This document shows, one piece after another, positions 21,390-33,639 of a DNA stretch of 64,000 bases; positions within the stretch are counted from its first letter, which is position 1, and each line of letters starts with the position of its first letter. The notes beneath the pieces were generated by a model that saw only the letters and a list, made by a program, of their open reading frames with translations, did not search any database and had not been told where the DNA came from. The stretch comes from Simmondsia chinensis (Eukaryota; Streptophyta; Magnoliopsida; Caryophyllales; Simmondsiaceae): positions 2,492,501-2,556,500 of the forward strand of contig JAGTTD010000008.1 of NCBI GenBank assembly GCA_018398585.1, written 5' to 3'. Position numbers and translations under genes: made by a program.

Positions 21390-24300
21390 GACACCTAGGT
21401 CTGTTTCGACGGTTTCTCTGCGCGGTTTTTTTCCAGTTCTTTATTTCAATTTTGGCTTTTCGTTTTGGGACGCCTCTTTACATGTATACATGTATATATC
21501 TCCACACTTTGATGGTTTAATGATTGGATGAAAAACACAAGGGAAAAATAAGATTAAAAGATCTTTGCATTCAAGTGTTCTTGTGTTGTGTTCTTGAACA
21601 AACCACCAATCTCTTCATATCTCGATCTCTCTCTCCGTTTACACATTCTGACTTTATTTTTGGTTGTTATTGTATCCCCGAGGATATTTCGTATGCCGAA
21701 ATAAACCTTAAGGAAAGTGATTATATGGCCTCAACACCTGAGATCTCTCGGTTACACGGTTGCAAGTATTTCGACAATTTGTTTTAACAATCTTAAGGTT
21801 TATATTCGTTAATTGAGAATGGCTTCTTCACTTTCCGTGTTTTGATGGCGAAATTTGTGTGAGATTGGAGGAAAGATGAATGGAGAGAATTGGGACATCT
21901 TCTTGGAACTATCTCTTGTATGAATTGCTATGGACAAAGGTATGTCGTTTAATTTTGTAAATTGTGAAACCATGATGCACTAAGATGAATGGGAATTTGT
22001 TTCTGCTTTGTTGATGATGCACTTGACTATCTTGCATATGGCTTCATAACACAATTCAAGATCTCATGATGATGGTCAATTTGGACATGTATAAGGATAA
22101 ATCTTGTATATTTGATTTGGGATAAAATCATGAAGTTTTATAATGCCTAAGAAGGAGTGTTAGATGCATTGTTATTTATGCATGGAATTATATTTACTTG
22201 TGGGGTTGAAATTACAAACATAAGAACTCATAATTTTCTGTTTAGGCATTGTTTTGATATGTTACTAAAAGGTGAATAATATCCAAGATCCGAGAAGTAA
22301 ACCCTTGAGACTGAGGAAAACAAGGTATAGCCCAACCCGAGAAAAGAAACGGTCATGGTCCCTCCGCTCCTCCACAGACCTCTATTTGAAATCTAGACTC
22401 AAAAATTTGTAACACAACTCAACAGTTATATATCATGAATGTTGATCAATGATGAGTATACATGTAAAATTGAGAAATCATGATAATATTCAATTCGGAC
22501 AACGTTAAGTTGTGATTGGCATATTGGATTTAAGAACAAGTGCACTGGAGTTAAATAGATAACAAATTAAATTATGAAGACATACTTGGTATTAATTAGT
22601 ATGTATGATTTGAGCATTAAAATAAAAGAAAATGAATGTTTTGGGTGGTTGTTGAAACCAGACGTCGAGGTGATGCTAAAAGAGAAGTCCTTTAGCGTGG
22701 TTGTTGAAACCAAACGCCACGACGATGCCAAAATTAATAATAATAAGAATTGGGTAATGCTTTGTTATAAATTGGTGATATAAAGATCTAGGCATTTTGT
22801 ATAAGTATGATAATAATTCATAAAGAATTTGATGGTCGGGATAAAGTACAAATTGTGCATTACGTGTGTAAATTCATTGGTGTATGGATTTGTAATCTGA
22901 ACAATAATTAGATTGAGGTTTAATGCACATATGTGAGCAATTATGTTGAAATAAACCCATAATAAATATAGCTATGTTGATTCATAATTACTTTGGCGGT
23001 CATTGATTTAGTCTCCTATACGTATTGTTTATTGAACGGCATTTATATTGACAAACAATGGAGTGAACAATAGTGGAGGTGGAAAATCATGAAAAGCAAT
23101 GTTTATATGGTCATGATCATGAAATGAGTTTGAGTATGATCATATATGTATATTGATAGAGCTACAAGGTCGATGTATGTTCAATCAATGTTATGTGTGG
23201 ATGCTTGTGCAGTGATGCGATTAATGCTCATATGCATGTTGATATGATTATGGATGTATGATTACATTAAATTGAAGCAGATGCTTCATAAAATGCTTGT
23301 GCAACCATATATGCTGATGTGGTTATGAGGTCCTTGTGCCCGTGATCGTAAATGCGATTGTGAATTTTTATGGTTTTGTTGTTTATGAACATGAATGATG
23401 TTAGTATGCATGATAAGTGAAAATGATGTGAAATTGATTGTATTAGTCGATCATGAAATATATAATAATATTACATGTGTTGATCCCTAATGTGATTGAT
23501 AAAAAAGATATTCAAATTGAGGTACATGACTAAGGATGATAAAATACGTTGTATAAAGATACTTGGAAATAATGATTCATGATTTCGTGATTGACCACAT
23601 ATCTCAAGTGGGTTTTTCAATATTATTGGATGTAATGTCTCATTGGAAACCGACATCATCATGATTAATGTGATTGAAGTAATTGATATTTGCTTTTAAA
23701 GGGCATGTGTATATGATGATTGTGTAGTCGATTAAAAAGAAGTGCATTATACAATGAATGCTAAAATACTTTAATAGTGTGGTTGTTATATGAAGTTGTT
23801 GCATGGTGAATAAAGTTATTGAGTGATGTGTGATAATATATTCACAAGTTCGGATGTTGTTAGTCATCAACGTGACGAATTTAAAGAGTATGTAAATACT
23901 GAATTTTTATGACCCCCTTTATTACCCATAAGTTTGATGCATATAAATGGCAAGTAAATTCGAATGAATTAATTATGGGTGAATTGAACATCCTGAGATA
24001 TAAATGGTAATGAATGTATACGAAGTAACATTGAGTCTTTTATTGATCTTGAATTATACATTGTCATAATGTGAAGTAAAGTATAGATGATGAAAATCAT
24101 GTTTGAGGGTATATCCCTGGAAAGACTCTAGAACTTTGAAAGAATAAAACTGTGAAAAGAGAAGTCCTAGCGATTGGACTTGTACATTTCTAAAAGAATG
24201 AACTAGAGATAATATGAACATCAAAGTTCAATATTGTTGTGTCATAGATTGTGATTCTATGAAGAGTCTATGAAGTCTTGCGATGTGACCTCTTGAAAGA

Positions 24301-24907
24301 GGTAGTTAATGAATCCGAAAAGTGTAAATGAATAGTCTGATAGTGACAGTGGATTCATTGTGTGAATGTACGTTGATTACATGTTGAAATTTGGCATGAA
24401 TACTTAGAACCAAATGAAAATATTCCAATGGTATAATTAGAAATTGATTAGATATAGCCTTTGTTGTTGGATAGCTGAGTGTGAATAACTAGCTATGTAA
24501 GTAAAGGTAACTGACATAGAGTACACAAGGCACTGGAATGACTACGAGTTTTGGTGTTATTTTAATGAATACTCTTCTATTTAGAAGAATACTTGAACGC
24601 CAGTTGAACATCCGAGAAGAATGACTATGCTTTTAAAAGCTAATAGATGTTATAAGTGGTGGGGGTGTTGTTCCTTGAATTTCAAGAAACTAACACCTGT
24701 TATAAATTCTACTGTGATAATGGAGTTTCTTGCTCTGATTTCTGCTTGTAAAGAAACATACTGATTAAAGGATCTTGTATTTAAGATTCCTTTATGGCGC
24801 AAGCCAATGTTGTCTATTTCTATCCGTTGTGATAGTGAGATGTTTTTTAAATGTGAAAGAGTGAGATGTATCACTGCAAGTCCGGACACAACAATGTCCA
24901 AAATCAT
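21390..24907 (+). mobile_element. Highly degraded copia-type retrotransposon
   Basis: The 3' part (about 24715-24900, plus strand) still reads MEFLALISACKETY, stop, LKDLVFKIPLW, matching the Ty1/copia RNase H end. Upstream codons near 24510-24700 fit the preceding RT/RNase H region but are full of stops and shifts. The 5' part (21390-21790) looks like LTR or leader. No intact ORF. A 38-base direct repeat (gtggttgttgaaaccaNACG) occurs at about 22649 and 22698. Boundaries are unknown. Confidence 0.45.
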
Positions 24908-25159
24908 ATTCCACAGTTAAAGTATACCCAAACTCGTTGTTTACATTTACTTATACTTTTCTTCAAACAATAAAGACTACAAAGGTATAACAAAGGAACC
25001 CGACACTTACACCAGTCTTACCTGTCTAACAAGTTAGGCATTATCACACCGGAATAAATGCAGGTGCCACTACAACCTTGGTCTAGCGGATGAAGCCCTT
25101 TGAAAGTCAATACCGTAGGACATTATGTCTTAAGTTCAAATTCTCTTTTTCCGAATTCC

Positions 25160-25440
25160 TTTATTTCGATAATTAGTGATAAAGTCGCAATATAAAACAG
25201 ATATTTTATACAAATAAGGTTGAGTCAATCCGTATAAGAACATGGATCAAAACAAAGATAAAAGCAATACAACAGATAAAAAAAAAAGATTAAAGAACAG
25301 ATATAGGTAGAACCAATAGGTTCTACATGACTGCAACCACCATTAGAAAGGATGTACCAGGAACAGAGAAAAGAGGCAATGTACCAAAGTTGGGAGTGAC
25401 GTTGATAGAGAGTTAGGTCCACCAAGAGCTTAATATATCA
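25160..25440 (-). mobile_element. L1-like 3' end
   Basis: The left edge, ttcgataattagtgataaag, is the inverse of the actcgctaattatcgaaaa end shared by L1-like copies in this window. A purine-rich strand typical of their 3' UTR follows. No coding part. Confidence 0.45.
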
Positions 25441-26060
25441 TTACAATGTGCTCAATCACAACCGATTCATCACCACACTTAGCCTCAACTTGTTCTCGAA
25501 CTCTCACGCATGCTCTGCAACAAGAAGTTTGTCAACATCTTTAAAACATTCACTCTTCTTCACCAACCATCTTTTTTTTTGTGTTTACCAAATGGCTTGA
25601 CTGATCTCTTTGTGCTACTCCCAGGTGACACATCCTTCAGGAATTCTTGCAAAACTCGCTTCGCTTGCTCTTCAGATCCACGCTTTTGTGCTCTTCAACT
25701 CTTCTTTCACGAAACAAAGTTATTGGCTTGCCATTCCGCCACCATCTTCCAACTTCTCACCCTCTCCTTGCTAGACTCCACCATACGAGGCATTAGACAC
25801 TTTTTAGATAACTCTCATAAACATGAGGAGGTCTACTAAAGGCCCCAGATTCATTATCACTTATGGCTTCGCGAGCTTGGTTTTCAAGAAGAGGTGTATG
25901 GTCCTGAGGCTCAGTTCATTTGTCAAAATCGTTCTTGGGCCAAGGTAAGGCAAGATGGAGATGAGATGCCTTGGCTGGCAATCTGGGGGCCTAGCTAAGG
26001 AAGGGGATGCAGAAAGGTCGGACATGGGTAGTGGAAATCTCGGGCCCATCTACCTATAAT
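25441..26060. other. Coding-like remnant of unknown origin
   Basis: The minus strand at about 25780-25560 gives runs such as SKERVRSWKMVAEWQANNFV and AKRVLQEFLKDVSPGSSTKR, interrupted by stops. Base composition is less AT-rich than the flanks. I do not recognise the family; a decayed gene fragment or retroelement piece is possible. Confidence 0.25.
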
Positions 26061-26464
26061 CTGACTATCAGCGTAAAGAGTAATCCAATCTAGACCACGT
26101 TTACCTAAAAAGATATAAGAACAGATATATATGTAGTCTATTTATTTGCTGAATAAGTTAATGAACAAAGAGAAATGTAGCAAATGAAAACGTATAAGAA
26201 TCCAAAAACGTCGCTATTACTTCACAAATCTCATAGTTGCCATTTTCCTAAATTTGCCATGTTGGTTTGGTAGATCACTAACACTTCAACAACACATTAC
26301 ATCAACTTCTCATCTCTTTGTCGGATTTTGCTCCTTCTACACATATAACTATGTGATCTTCGTACAGTATTGTGTTGTCTTAATAATTTAATCCCGACAA
26401 ATGAGTTGTCGGGTTTGGTGTAATGGTCAGACTACCCATCTCTATAAGCTTGAGATCTAGGGCG

Positions 26465-26755
26465 GCAAGGAACCAAGTATCGCAACTTGTAAAAGTTAAG
26501 TTGAGGGGGGAAAGTTCAAAAATAATTTTGTACTCTAACACGTCCCCTTATGCAAGTGTCCGTTGGGATTAAAATGTGAATAGTGTAGATGCGCTTAGTG
26601 CTTCAAATATATTAATATTTTGTTTGCTGGAATTCAAAACAATGATGATCTGATCTCCATTAATAAAGCTCTGACACGCTGTAAAGAAACCAACTGCTCA
26701 AAAAGTTTAAGCTAATAGGTAAAGATTTATGAATAATTTTACAATCTAACATTGG
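26465..26755 (-). mobile_element. TRIM-like element, degraded
   Basis: On the minus strand it starts near 26755 with gttagattgtaaaattattc, runs through ttacctattagcttaaacttttt, then gtcagagctttattaat in place of the PBS. It ends in a second ctctaaca-type repeat near 26530. Same layout as 11066-11290. Confidence 0.45.
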
Positions 26756-27288
26756 GTTTGAAAAGTGTCCCCTCTAGTCCTCCAGGACGATTTTGTACCT
26801 CTTTAATTACCATTTGAAAAAGAATTTAATCCGACAAATTTACACTCACTAACTATAAAATATAACAAATATTTTTTTATAATTAAAAGCAGTGCTTTAA
26901 TTAATTTTGATGCTTAAAGTGGCAAGAGCTACCATCGTCACAGATTAAATCCTGTCCCAGAATACCCTTTCTTTATGCTCTTCAAATTTCGTTCTTAGTA
27001 GCGATCCTAGTTGCAGACCATGGGCAAATTAAGCAGAGTCCCCAATACTTTGCTTTGGCCATGTTGCACTACCAGCTTGTGGTTTTTCTTCTCGAGATAT
27101 CATTTTCATTGTTTCTTCATTTTTTATTGTACAGACTCTCTCTATGTTTCTCTGATAATTTTTTCCTCTTAACTATTTAAAAAAAAAAAAAAACAAATGT
27201 GTTAATTTCTAAATCAAATTGTACATATGTTATTGTATAATTTTGTCATATTTAAGTAGTATTATATATGATAATTTAAGTTTAGAGT

Positions 27289-27689
27289 TGATGCAGCCCG
27301 TATCTTAGCAGTTTGGAGGACCAACGAGTAAGAATTTATACCCGTATAGGAGTTTTAGATAGAAGATATGGATTAGTTCAATTTTGCTAGATTTGTTTTT
27401 ATTTTTTAGATAGAATTATATTTAGATAAAATTATTTAATTTTTTTATTTATTATGAGTTGTTTAAGACTTTAAGCTTAGTTACGAAAAATCCTTCATAA
27501 AAGGAAGATAGCTGATATTTAGTTTTATTAACAGATTTTCGATTAAAGCTTATGTTCTTTCTTGTTCTCTAGTTGGAGAATTCAGATCAAGAGTTTCATC
27601 TTTGTTTCTCATCGGCTTTTACAGTAGAAATTAAACAAAACTTTTGAATCCTTTCGTTTCTAATCAATTATCTTTTTCACGTTGCATCA
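27289..27689 (+). mobile_element. Solo LTR, copy 2
   Basis: tgatgcagcccgtatcttag ... gttgcatca, with flanking 5-mers agagt and aaagt (one mismatch), consistent with an LTR-element duplication. Similar throughout to 16996-17386. No internal domain attached. Confidence 0.6.
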
Positions 27690-28139
27690 AAAGTACTACT
27701 AGTAAGTGTCGGTATCAAGATGTAAAGCACATCTAGTATGAACACAAAGATTTTGAGGCAACTTGGGCATTGTCGTTTCATACATACTGTACGATACAAG
27801 TTACACATAAGACATCTATTAAGAAAGAAAAGATTATGTTATAGTCGTTTAAGATCTTGTTTGATATTGTTTTTGTATTTAAAGATTTTTGTTTTTTTTA
27901 AAATTTAAAATTATATTTATTCTTAGTGTTTTGTTTTCAACTTTTAATTTTTTTTAAGTGGAAGCTATTTATCAAAAAAAAAAAAAAAAAAGTGGAAGCT
28001 AAAAACAAGAAATAAAAAACATAGAACGATTAGGTAGGATTGTTTTATGGTTTCTCAAAAGTTAAAAACTACAAGTAAAAATCGATGCTAAATAAGTTAG
28101 CTCTTAGCTATTGAAATACTCAAGCTTTGTAGAGTTTTT

Positions 28140-28318
28140 TCAATTATATATTGCTGATCGCCGATCAAGTTTAAGGTGTTGACTTTGATTGTTTCTTCTT
28201 GAGGTGTCGTTTCTTGTTATTTTTCCTTTCTTTGCACTTTGTGCGTGTGTCTGTGGGTCTCTTCGTGAGATGCCGGCTTTTGTTCCTCGAGTTTTGCCTC
28301 GCTAATTATCGGAAAAAA
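28140..28318 (+). mobile_element. L1-like 3' end with poly(A)
   Basis: A T-rich segment ends gccggcttttgttcctcgag ... cctcgctaattatcggaaaaaaa. This terminus recurs in the window (for example 42100, 59760, 47540). No coding part. Confidence 0.5.
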
Positions 28319-28412
28319 AGTTTAAGGAGTTGATATGTAAAGTCTGCATAGATTTAGGGTATGCGGTATTGATCTTCGCTGAAACCACGACAGTAAATCC
28401 TAATGTATCCTC

Positions 28413-28655
28413 TGTTAGGACCTATTTGGTCAAACTTTTTTTCTGAAAAAATGCATTTTTCAAAAACAAATAACTTGTTTTTCTCAGTTGGAAATAAAAG
28501 TACTTTTAAATAAAAATAGAACTTTATTTTTGCTTTTAACCAGTAGAAAAATAATATTTTTTCTTTAAATCAAAAGCAAAAGCAAGACCAAAAACTTTTC
28601 AAAAAATAGTGTATGAAAAAAAAACTTTTCACTACCTAGCCAAACAGGCCTTTAC
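28413..28655. repeat. Small TIR element
   Basis: Ends taggacctatttggtcaaac and (reversed) taaaggcctgtttggctagg, with A/T-rich aaaagcaaaag motifs inside. A related fragment lies at about 31615-31850. No coding capacity. Confidence 0.45.
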
Positions 28656-29005
28656 AAGTCGGGAAATTTTCAAACTTACAGTGCATCGAGTGGTCAATAT
28701 CTGTACAAACTAGCCAGAACACCACCCAATTACCAAAAAAAAGCATCTTTTTTGGTACTTTTTGTACTCTTTCGGTCCTACATTTGTGGTATGCCAGCTT
28801 TTATATTACGAGTTTTCCCTAATTACCAGGAAAAAGCATCTATTACAAAACTCGGACTCATTAACAATCTTATCTAGCTAGAAGCCACAAAAACCCTAGA
28901 TTTAAATAAAAAGGATAATCTAAATTAAAAACAAAAATTAAAAAAAAAGAAAAAATTATCCATCTAATTAAAATATCTACGAAATTATAAAAATAAAAAA
29001 AAAAA

Positions 29006-30488
29006 TTACATAAGTAAGCTTCGAATAATAGCAGCTTCAGGGCTGTCGGTGTCAGTTGAAGCTAAGAGCTGGGATAACCGGTCGCTCAGGTCATCCACTT
29101 CCCTGTGTAAGCTTCTTATGTAGTTGCATGTCTCTTGCAAAACCCTACTCGCTGACACCTGTCCTTCCATTTATATTTGACAAAATTAGTGAAATGGGAT
29201 TATTAACGATTCTGCATGTGAGTCGAATAAAAGTATTACGCATAAGTTGTGAGAAAGAAGAGAGACTGACGTATTAAGTGTAGTGGATCACTTTACAGAG
29301 ACCGACCCGGTTTGTCCCAATGGATGGGGCGGCAGTTGGATGACCCTGGGCACGGGTTTGCAGGATTTGAATTTACTCCAACCACCGAGACAAACTGGGG
29401 ATAGGCATATATATGTATATTTTGGAAATAACCTTTCTTCGGGATAGTACGCTGTAGGGATAAGGATGTGTACATTTCATCGTCAAATTCTGCCTTGGCA
29501 GCTCCCTTTCGGGAGTTAGGTTTGTTGTTATTTTTGTTGTTAGAAAGAAGAGGATCGACATATAAATGTAGTAAGTTACTCTACAAAGATTGTCAAAAAA
29601 AGGAAAAAAGGGTTCTAATAAGTCGCATTATTAACATTGTGATAATAGAAACCAATTATTTCAAAAGTTCAAATTTTTAAGCATCAGTCCATGATTCAAG
29701 TGATAGAGGCATGTAGATATAAAATTGTTTCCAAGCTTTATCTAACAGCTTTAAGGATTATCGTTTTCTATTTGTAATTTTTAATTTTCAGAAATTAAGA
29801 ATTGGATTTTAAAAATGATTTGAAGTGTTTCCAGTTTTTGCTCAATTGAAAAATAAAATGAAAAGAAAAATTAAAAACAAGATTTGTTTCGATAATTAGA
29901 GAGACAAATCTCAATACAAAATCCGGCGCACCACTGAAACAGAACTCGAGAAAGCCCACAAAAATGGGATAAAAATCCATAAACTGAAAATAATACAAAA
30001 CAAGCTCTAACCTTTTGGAATGGTACATATTTCTACTTCTTTCCTTATGTTTGAATTATATTATATAAATATAATGAAAGGCCCAGTGCCTTAAGGGCTC
30101 CTGTATAAGTAGGGTTTAGGAGGGGTGAGATATACGCAGCCTTATCCCTTTAGAGTGATACCCTAACGAGAGGCTATTTCTGAATCATATTATATAAAGA
30201 GTGGACAGCAAAGATATTTGACTCAGAACTTTTTGGTCAAATGCTTGACTATATCTTGTATTTGAATTATATTAATATAAATGATAGAAAGCATAGATAT
30301 TTGAGCTCAAAAATTCTTGGACAAAGAGACAAATTTAATACTATACTAAGGATGAAAATTAATCAATAATTTGCACATTTAATTTACACATTTTCGATAT
30401 ATATACTTTTTTTATATTAGAGAACGAGGGATGCTCGATTCGAACCTATGTTCTAGGGTTGACCATTTATAACCCCATATGAGATTGA

Positions 30489-30531
<43 letters not shown>

Positions 30532-32639
30532 TGGCCTTCCATTATAATAGATGTCTAAGATTTGTTGAACATTAAAAGTATATATATTTTGGTTAGATTA
30601 AGTGTCATATTATTCAGTGTTACGCACAGGGCCAGACATAACAGCAAGCAACCCAATTACTCGCTTGGGGACCCGAATTTTAAGGGCCCCAGATTTTTAA
30701 AGTTGTGGTTTTCATGTATCAATTTTTAGTACTAGTAAATTTTCTACTCAAAATTATTATAATTTGTTGTATATGAAAGCCCCCCCTGAGAATTTCGCTT
30801 GAGGCCCCGGAAATGTCAAGGCCGGCCCTGGTTACACACAGATAAAAATTATTAATGTACAGATTATATATACACTAAGAATTTTATACATAGTACGGGA
30901 TGTGCCTAAGAGGGTACTAACACGCAAGTACCGGATCTCATTAGAACTCCGAAGTTAAACGTGCTTAAGCTAAAGTAGTATCAAGATGGGTAACCTTCTG
31001 GGAAGTCCTCGTATTGCACCCCTAGTATTGCATCCTTCAAGGTGCTATCCTGAATGGGAAAGGCTGTGTACATTCACCCTCCGGACCATGTTTAGGTGAG
31101 AGCCCTTGGGGCATTAGAAATGTTGGGTTTTTTTTTTTTTTTTTTTTATACATAGTATGGGATGTGAAATACTAATAGAAAAAATTAAGAGATAATTATT
31201 TATATAAATACTAAATACTAAATAAATAAGTTTGATAAAACCAAAAAGGGAAAAAAAAAAAAAAAAAAAATGAAAGATTCATACATGTGGGAAGGATATG
31301 GGAACCAGAAAGTCCCACACCACAAGCATGCTGTTGCACCATAAATATTTAATGCACCTCTGCTTATGGGTTTCCCTACTTTATTATCATTATTATTATA
31401 TTATTGTTATAAGGAATTTCTTCGATAAGTAGCGAGAGACCTCGCATTACATAAACCGACATCTCACAACAGGGGACTTGAGTGACACACATGCAGTGTG
31501 AAAACGGAAAAATAACATAAGAACACTTGCTAAAATGTCATGCATCCAGTACCAAAGACAAGAAACAATGGCCTTGAAATTAGCTACTTTGAGGGAAAAA
31601 GAGTAGTCCGAGGACATGTTTGGTCGAACTTCTTTCCTAAAAAAAATGCGTGTTTCAGGAAAAAATGTCTTTTAAAATTTAGGGTGTTTGGACTGTAAAA
31701 ATATTATTTCGGAATAGAATTAAAAGCTGCTTTTCTTTTTTTTGAACAGAAGTAAAAAAAAATAGTCCTTCTCCTTTAAAGTAGAAATAGAAGTAAAAAT
31801 TAAAAAAAAATTGTTTTTGAAGAAAATAATGTTTTCATAGCTTAATCGGAAATACCTTGAGACGTTTTATATAATAGGTTGCGTTTTGTGATATTTTCAT
31901 ATTTGTTTTTGCATTGACATGCTCCGCATTATATTGCGGGCCAGCATTCTTTAATTATCGAAAAAAAGTTGACAATTAGAGTGTCGCAACTTGTAAGAAA
32001 AAGTACTGTCGGTGAGTTTCAAACTCAAAACGTAATAAAGAAAGGTCAAGAATATTAACCACCGAGCTAATTCAACAAACTCATGTATACATGCATATTT
32101 TGTGATGACTTTATCTACTAAACTAAAATCAAACCCACACAAAATTATTATTGTCAAATCGACAACCTTTTAAATAATTGAATATTAATGCTCTGCGTCA
32201 AACCTAGACAAGCTTTACGCCTAACACTGATCATGATGCGCAATCAGGTTATGAATTCTACATTTTTATATTTTATTTCTTTTTTTTTTCTGGCTTTCTT
32301 CCGTCTGGAAGACACTATGTACTTCCTAGAGGAATTCTTCGAGCTCTTTCTTACTTATCATAAAAAATGCTATACACCAAATAAATAACCTTATCGAAAA
32401 AAAACAAATAAATAACATAGGTCGAGTTTGTATTAAGCGTTATCTCTCTAATTAACGGAAAAACAAATAAATAAACTTAACGGTGGTAATAATAATAAGT
32501 AACGTACCTTGTCGGAGTTTCTCCTACCGCGAATCTCGGGGACGAGACGCTGGAGTTTGGAGACGAGCTCAGCTATTTGATCTTCGCTAATGCTCGTGGC
32601 CCCAGACGATTCCCTGGACCGCGATCTTCTGCTCGACAT
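29006..32639 (-). CDS. PRE: PRE-type atypical bHLH regulator (2 exons, 94 aa)
   Basis: A small non-DNA-binding HLH protein of the PACLOBUTRAZOL RESISTANCE/ILI/KIDARI family. These proteins act in the nucleus by pairing with inhibitory HLH factors, promoting growth responses to gibberellin, brassinosteroid and light. Exon 1 is 32508-32639 (44 codons, [13 protein letters not shown] ... RRNSDK); exon 2 is 29006-29158 ([20 protein letters not shown] ... AAIIRSLLM, then TAA). The AAG|GTACGT donor and CAG|GTG acceptor join in phase 0. Length and both helices match the family, and the basic DNA-contact residues are absent as expected. The C-terminal [13 protein letters not shown] resembles PRE1-like members; I do not assign an orthologue. 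The 3.35-kb intron is filled with retroelements, including a 5S-headed SINE. No lesion seen. Confidence 0.95.
29290..29555 (+). mobile_element. Probable tRNA-headed SINE with the TTG tail
   Basis: The 3' half has ggaaataacctttcttcggg, gggataaggatgtgtacatt and a tail ttgttgttatttttgttgtt, matching the tail of the RTE LINEs. The 5' half (about 29300-29385) contains a B-box-like ggatttgaattta and looks tRNA-related, as in the tobacco TS-type SINEs. The flanks 29249-29300 and 29540-29593 resemble each other over about 50 bases, which may be a long target duplication. It starts about 180 bp beyond the 3' splice-site side of exon 2, inside the PRE-like intron. Confidence 0.45.
29878..30030 (-). mobile_element. 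L1-like 3' end
   Basis: tttcgataattagagagaca is the inverse of the L1-like tctcgctaattatcgaaa terminus. A short A-rich segment follows with no coding part. Confidence 0.4.
30070..30180 (-). mobile_element. Tail-only RTE LINE/SINE copy
   Basis: Reverse-strand tail (cccagtgccttaagggctcc; gatatacgcagccttatccc) bounded by an 18-bp duplication with one mismatch, tgaattatattatataaa (30052-30069) and tgaatcatattatataaa (30181-30198). It lies within the PRE-like intron. Confidence 0.8.
30491..30530. repeat. (TA)n microsatellite
   Basis: About 20 TA dinucleotides in the PRE-like intron. A B-box-like cgattcgaacct lies just before it (about 30438-30450) on the reverse strand, possibly another SINE head. 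Confidence 0.9.
30905..31143 (+). mobile_element. 5S rRNA-derived SINE with RTE tail, copy A
   Basis: Positions 30905-31022 align with plant 5S rRNA along its whole length: accggatctcattagaactc, cgaagttaaacgtgctt, gtagtatcaagatgggtaac, tctgggaagtcctcgtattg. The A-box and C-box regions of the 5S internal Pol III promoter are recognisable with a few changes. Positions 31024-31128 are the RTE-type tail (aaaggctgtgtacattcacc; tttaggtgagagcccttggg), then a T-run. A duplication of about 23 bases with one mismatch flanks it (30882-30904 and 31144-31166). It lies in the PRE-like intron, antisense to the gene. Confidence 0.9.
31405..31560 (-). mobile_element. L1-like 3' end, degraded
   Basis: ttcgataagtagcgagagac resembles the inverse L1-like terminus. 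The rest is non-coding. Short and weakly bounded. Confidence 0.3.
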
Positions 32640-32900
32640 TTATTAGTAATTTTTTTAATAAAAAGCAAAAGTTCTTAAATTTTCAAAAATTATTTTGGGT
32701 GAATTAGTAGAGCAAGTGAAGTATGTTGGTGAAAGCAGAGGGAGTAAGTAGTAGTCAGAGAGAGAGAGAAAGAAGAGAGAGAAAGTGCATGGGATGGGAT
32801 GGGATGTGTGCTTAGCATTGCTTCCTTATTAATAGAGTGAAGATTGTGTACTTTACTCTCTTATTTTAAATTATTTTTTGAGATGTGTTTGATTTTTACT
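32640..32900 (-). promoter_or_regulatory. Upstream/leader of the PRE-like gene
   Basis: On the gene strand, a CT-rich run (complement of the GA run at about 32757-32785) precedes the ATG, as in many plant 5' leaders. A repeat of four catccc units lies just upstream (about 32788-32807). No certain TATA box. Confidence 0.4.
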
Positions 32901-32971
32901 GATAATTAGACAGATAACTCTCAGTATAAACTGACTTACCCATTAAAGTGTAGTTAGAAAAATCCCGTAAG

Positions 32972-33271
32972 ACAATAACAACAACAACAACCGACCCAGT
33001 GCCTCAAGGACTCCCGCATAAGTAGCGCCTGTGAGGGAGGGATGTACGCAGCCTTACCCTTTAGGGTGGAAGCTGTTTCTGAGGACCCCCAACTTAAGAA
33101 GCACAAAAGCATGACAGCTTACAAACATAAAGTATAATGCATCAGAACATAAGAGTATAAAAACAACGGCTCATAGCAAGCCTAAGAAAGAAGCATGAAG
33201 CAGCAATAGGCAATAAGCAATAAAACGGCTCCCCAGACATATCAATTTTTTCCCCTGCTCCTTTTTTTTTA
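32972..33271 (-). mobile_element. RTE LINE 3' UTR and tail
   Basis: The reverse strand carries a LINE 3' UTR (33271-33100), the conserved tail (gggggtcctcagaaacagc; aaggctgcgtacatccctcc) and TTG repeats ending at 32972. Imperfect flanking repeats ttagaaaaatcccgtaaga and taagaaaaatcccacaaga fit a target duplication. No coding part. It sits just upstream of the PRE-like gene. Confidence 0.75.
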
Positions 33272-33639
33272 TAAGAAAAATCCCACAAGAGCAGGGAAAA
33301 AAACATAGCAATAAACTGATTTGAGAAGTGTTGATGTAATGGTTTATCTTTCAAATGGTGGATTTGCGGGTACACCCTGTTTTGTGTTGTGAGTTTCCTG
33401 GCTAATTATGGAAAAAAAATGGGTTGTCTACCAATTTGTTTTGGATTTAAAACTTATTATCCCTTCCCAATTTTTGGTTCCCTTTTCTAGAGATAGTGTT
33501 GTATTCCTTGTTCATGCAAAAATAATATAATTATTAATTTTTTTGATGTATCTTAAAGTTTGTTTGTTATTGTTTTCTCTTCGTCGTATTCCTTATCATC
33601 GCATGGTGTAATATAGTTTTTGTGAAAAAAGTATCCCTT

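Noticed and set aside
21169..21520. Protein-coding frames over the tgtgtcgacaca cluster
   Set aside because: Both strands are open only because of the CVDTH/CVSTH repeat translation of the palindromes.
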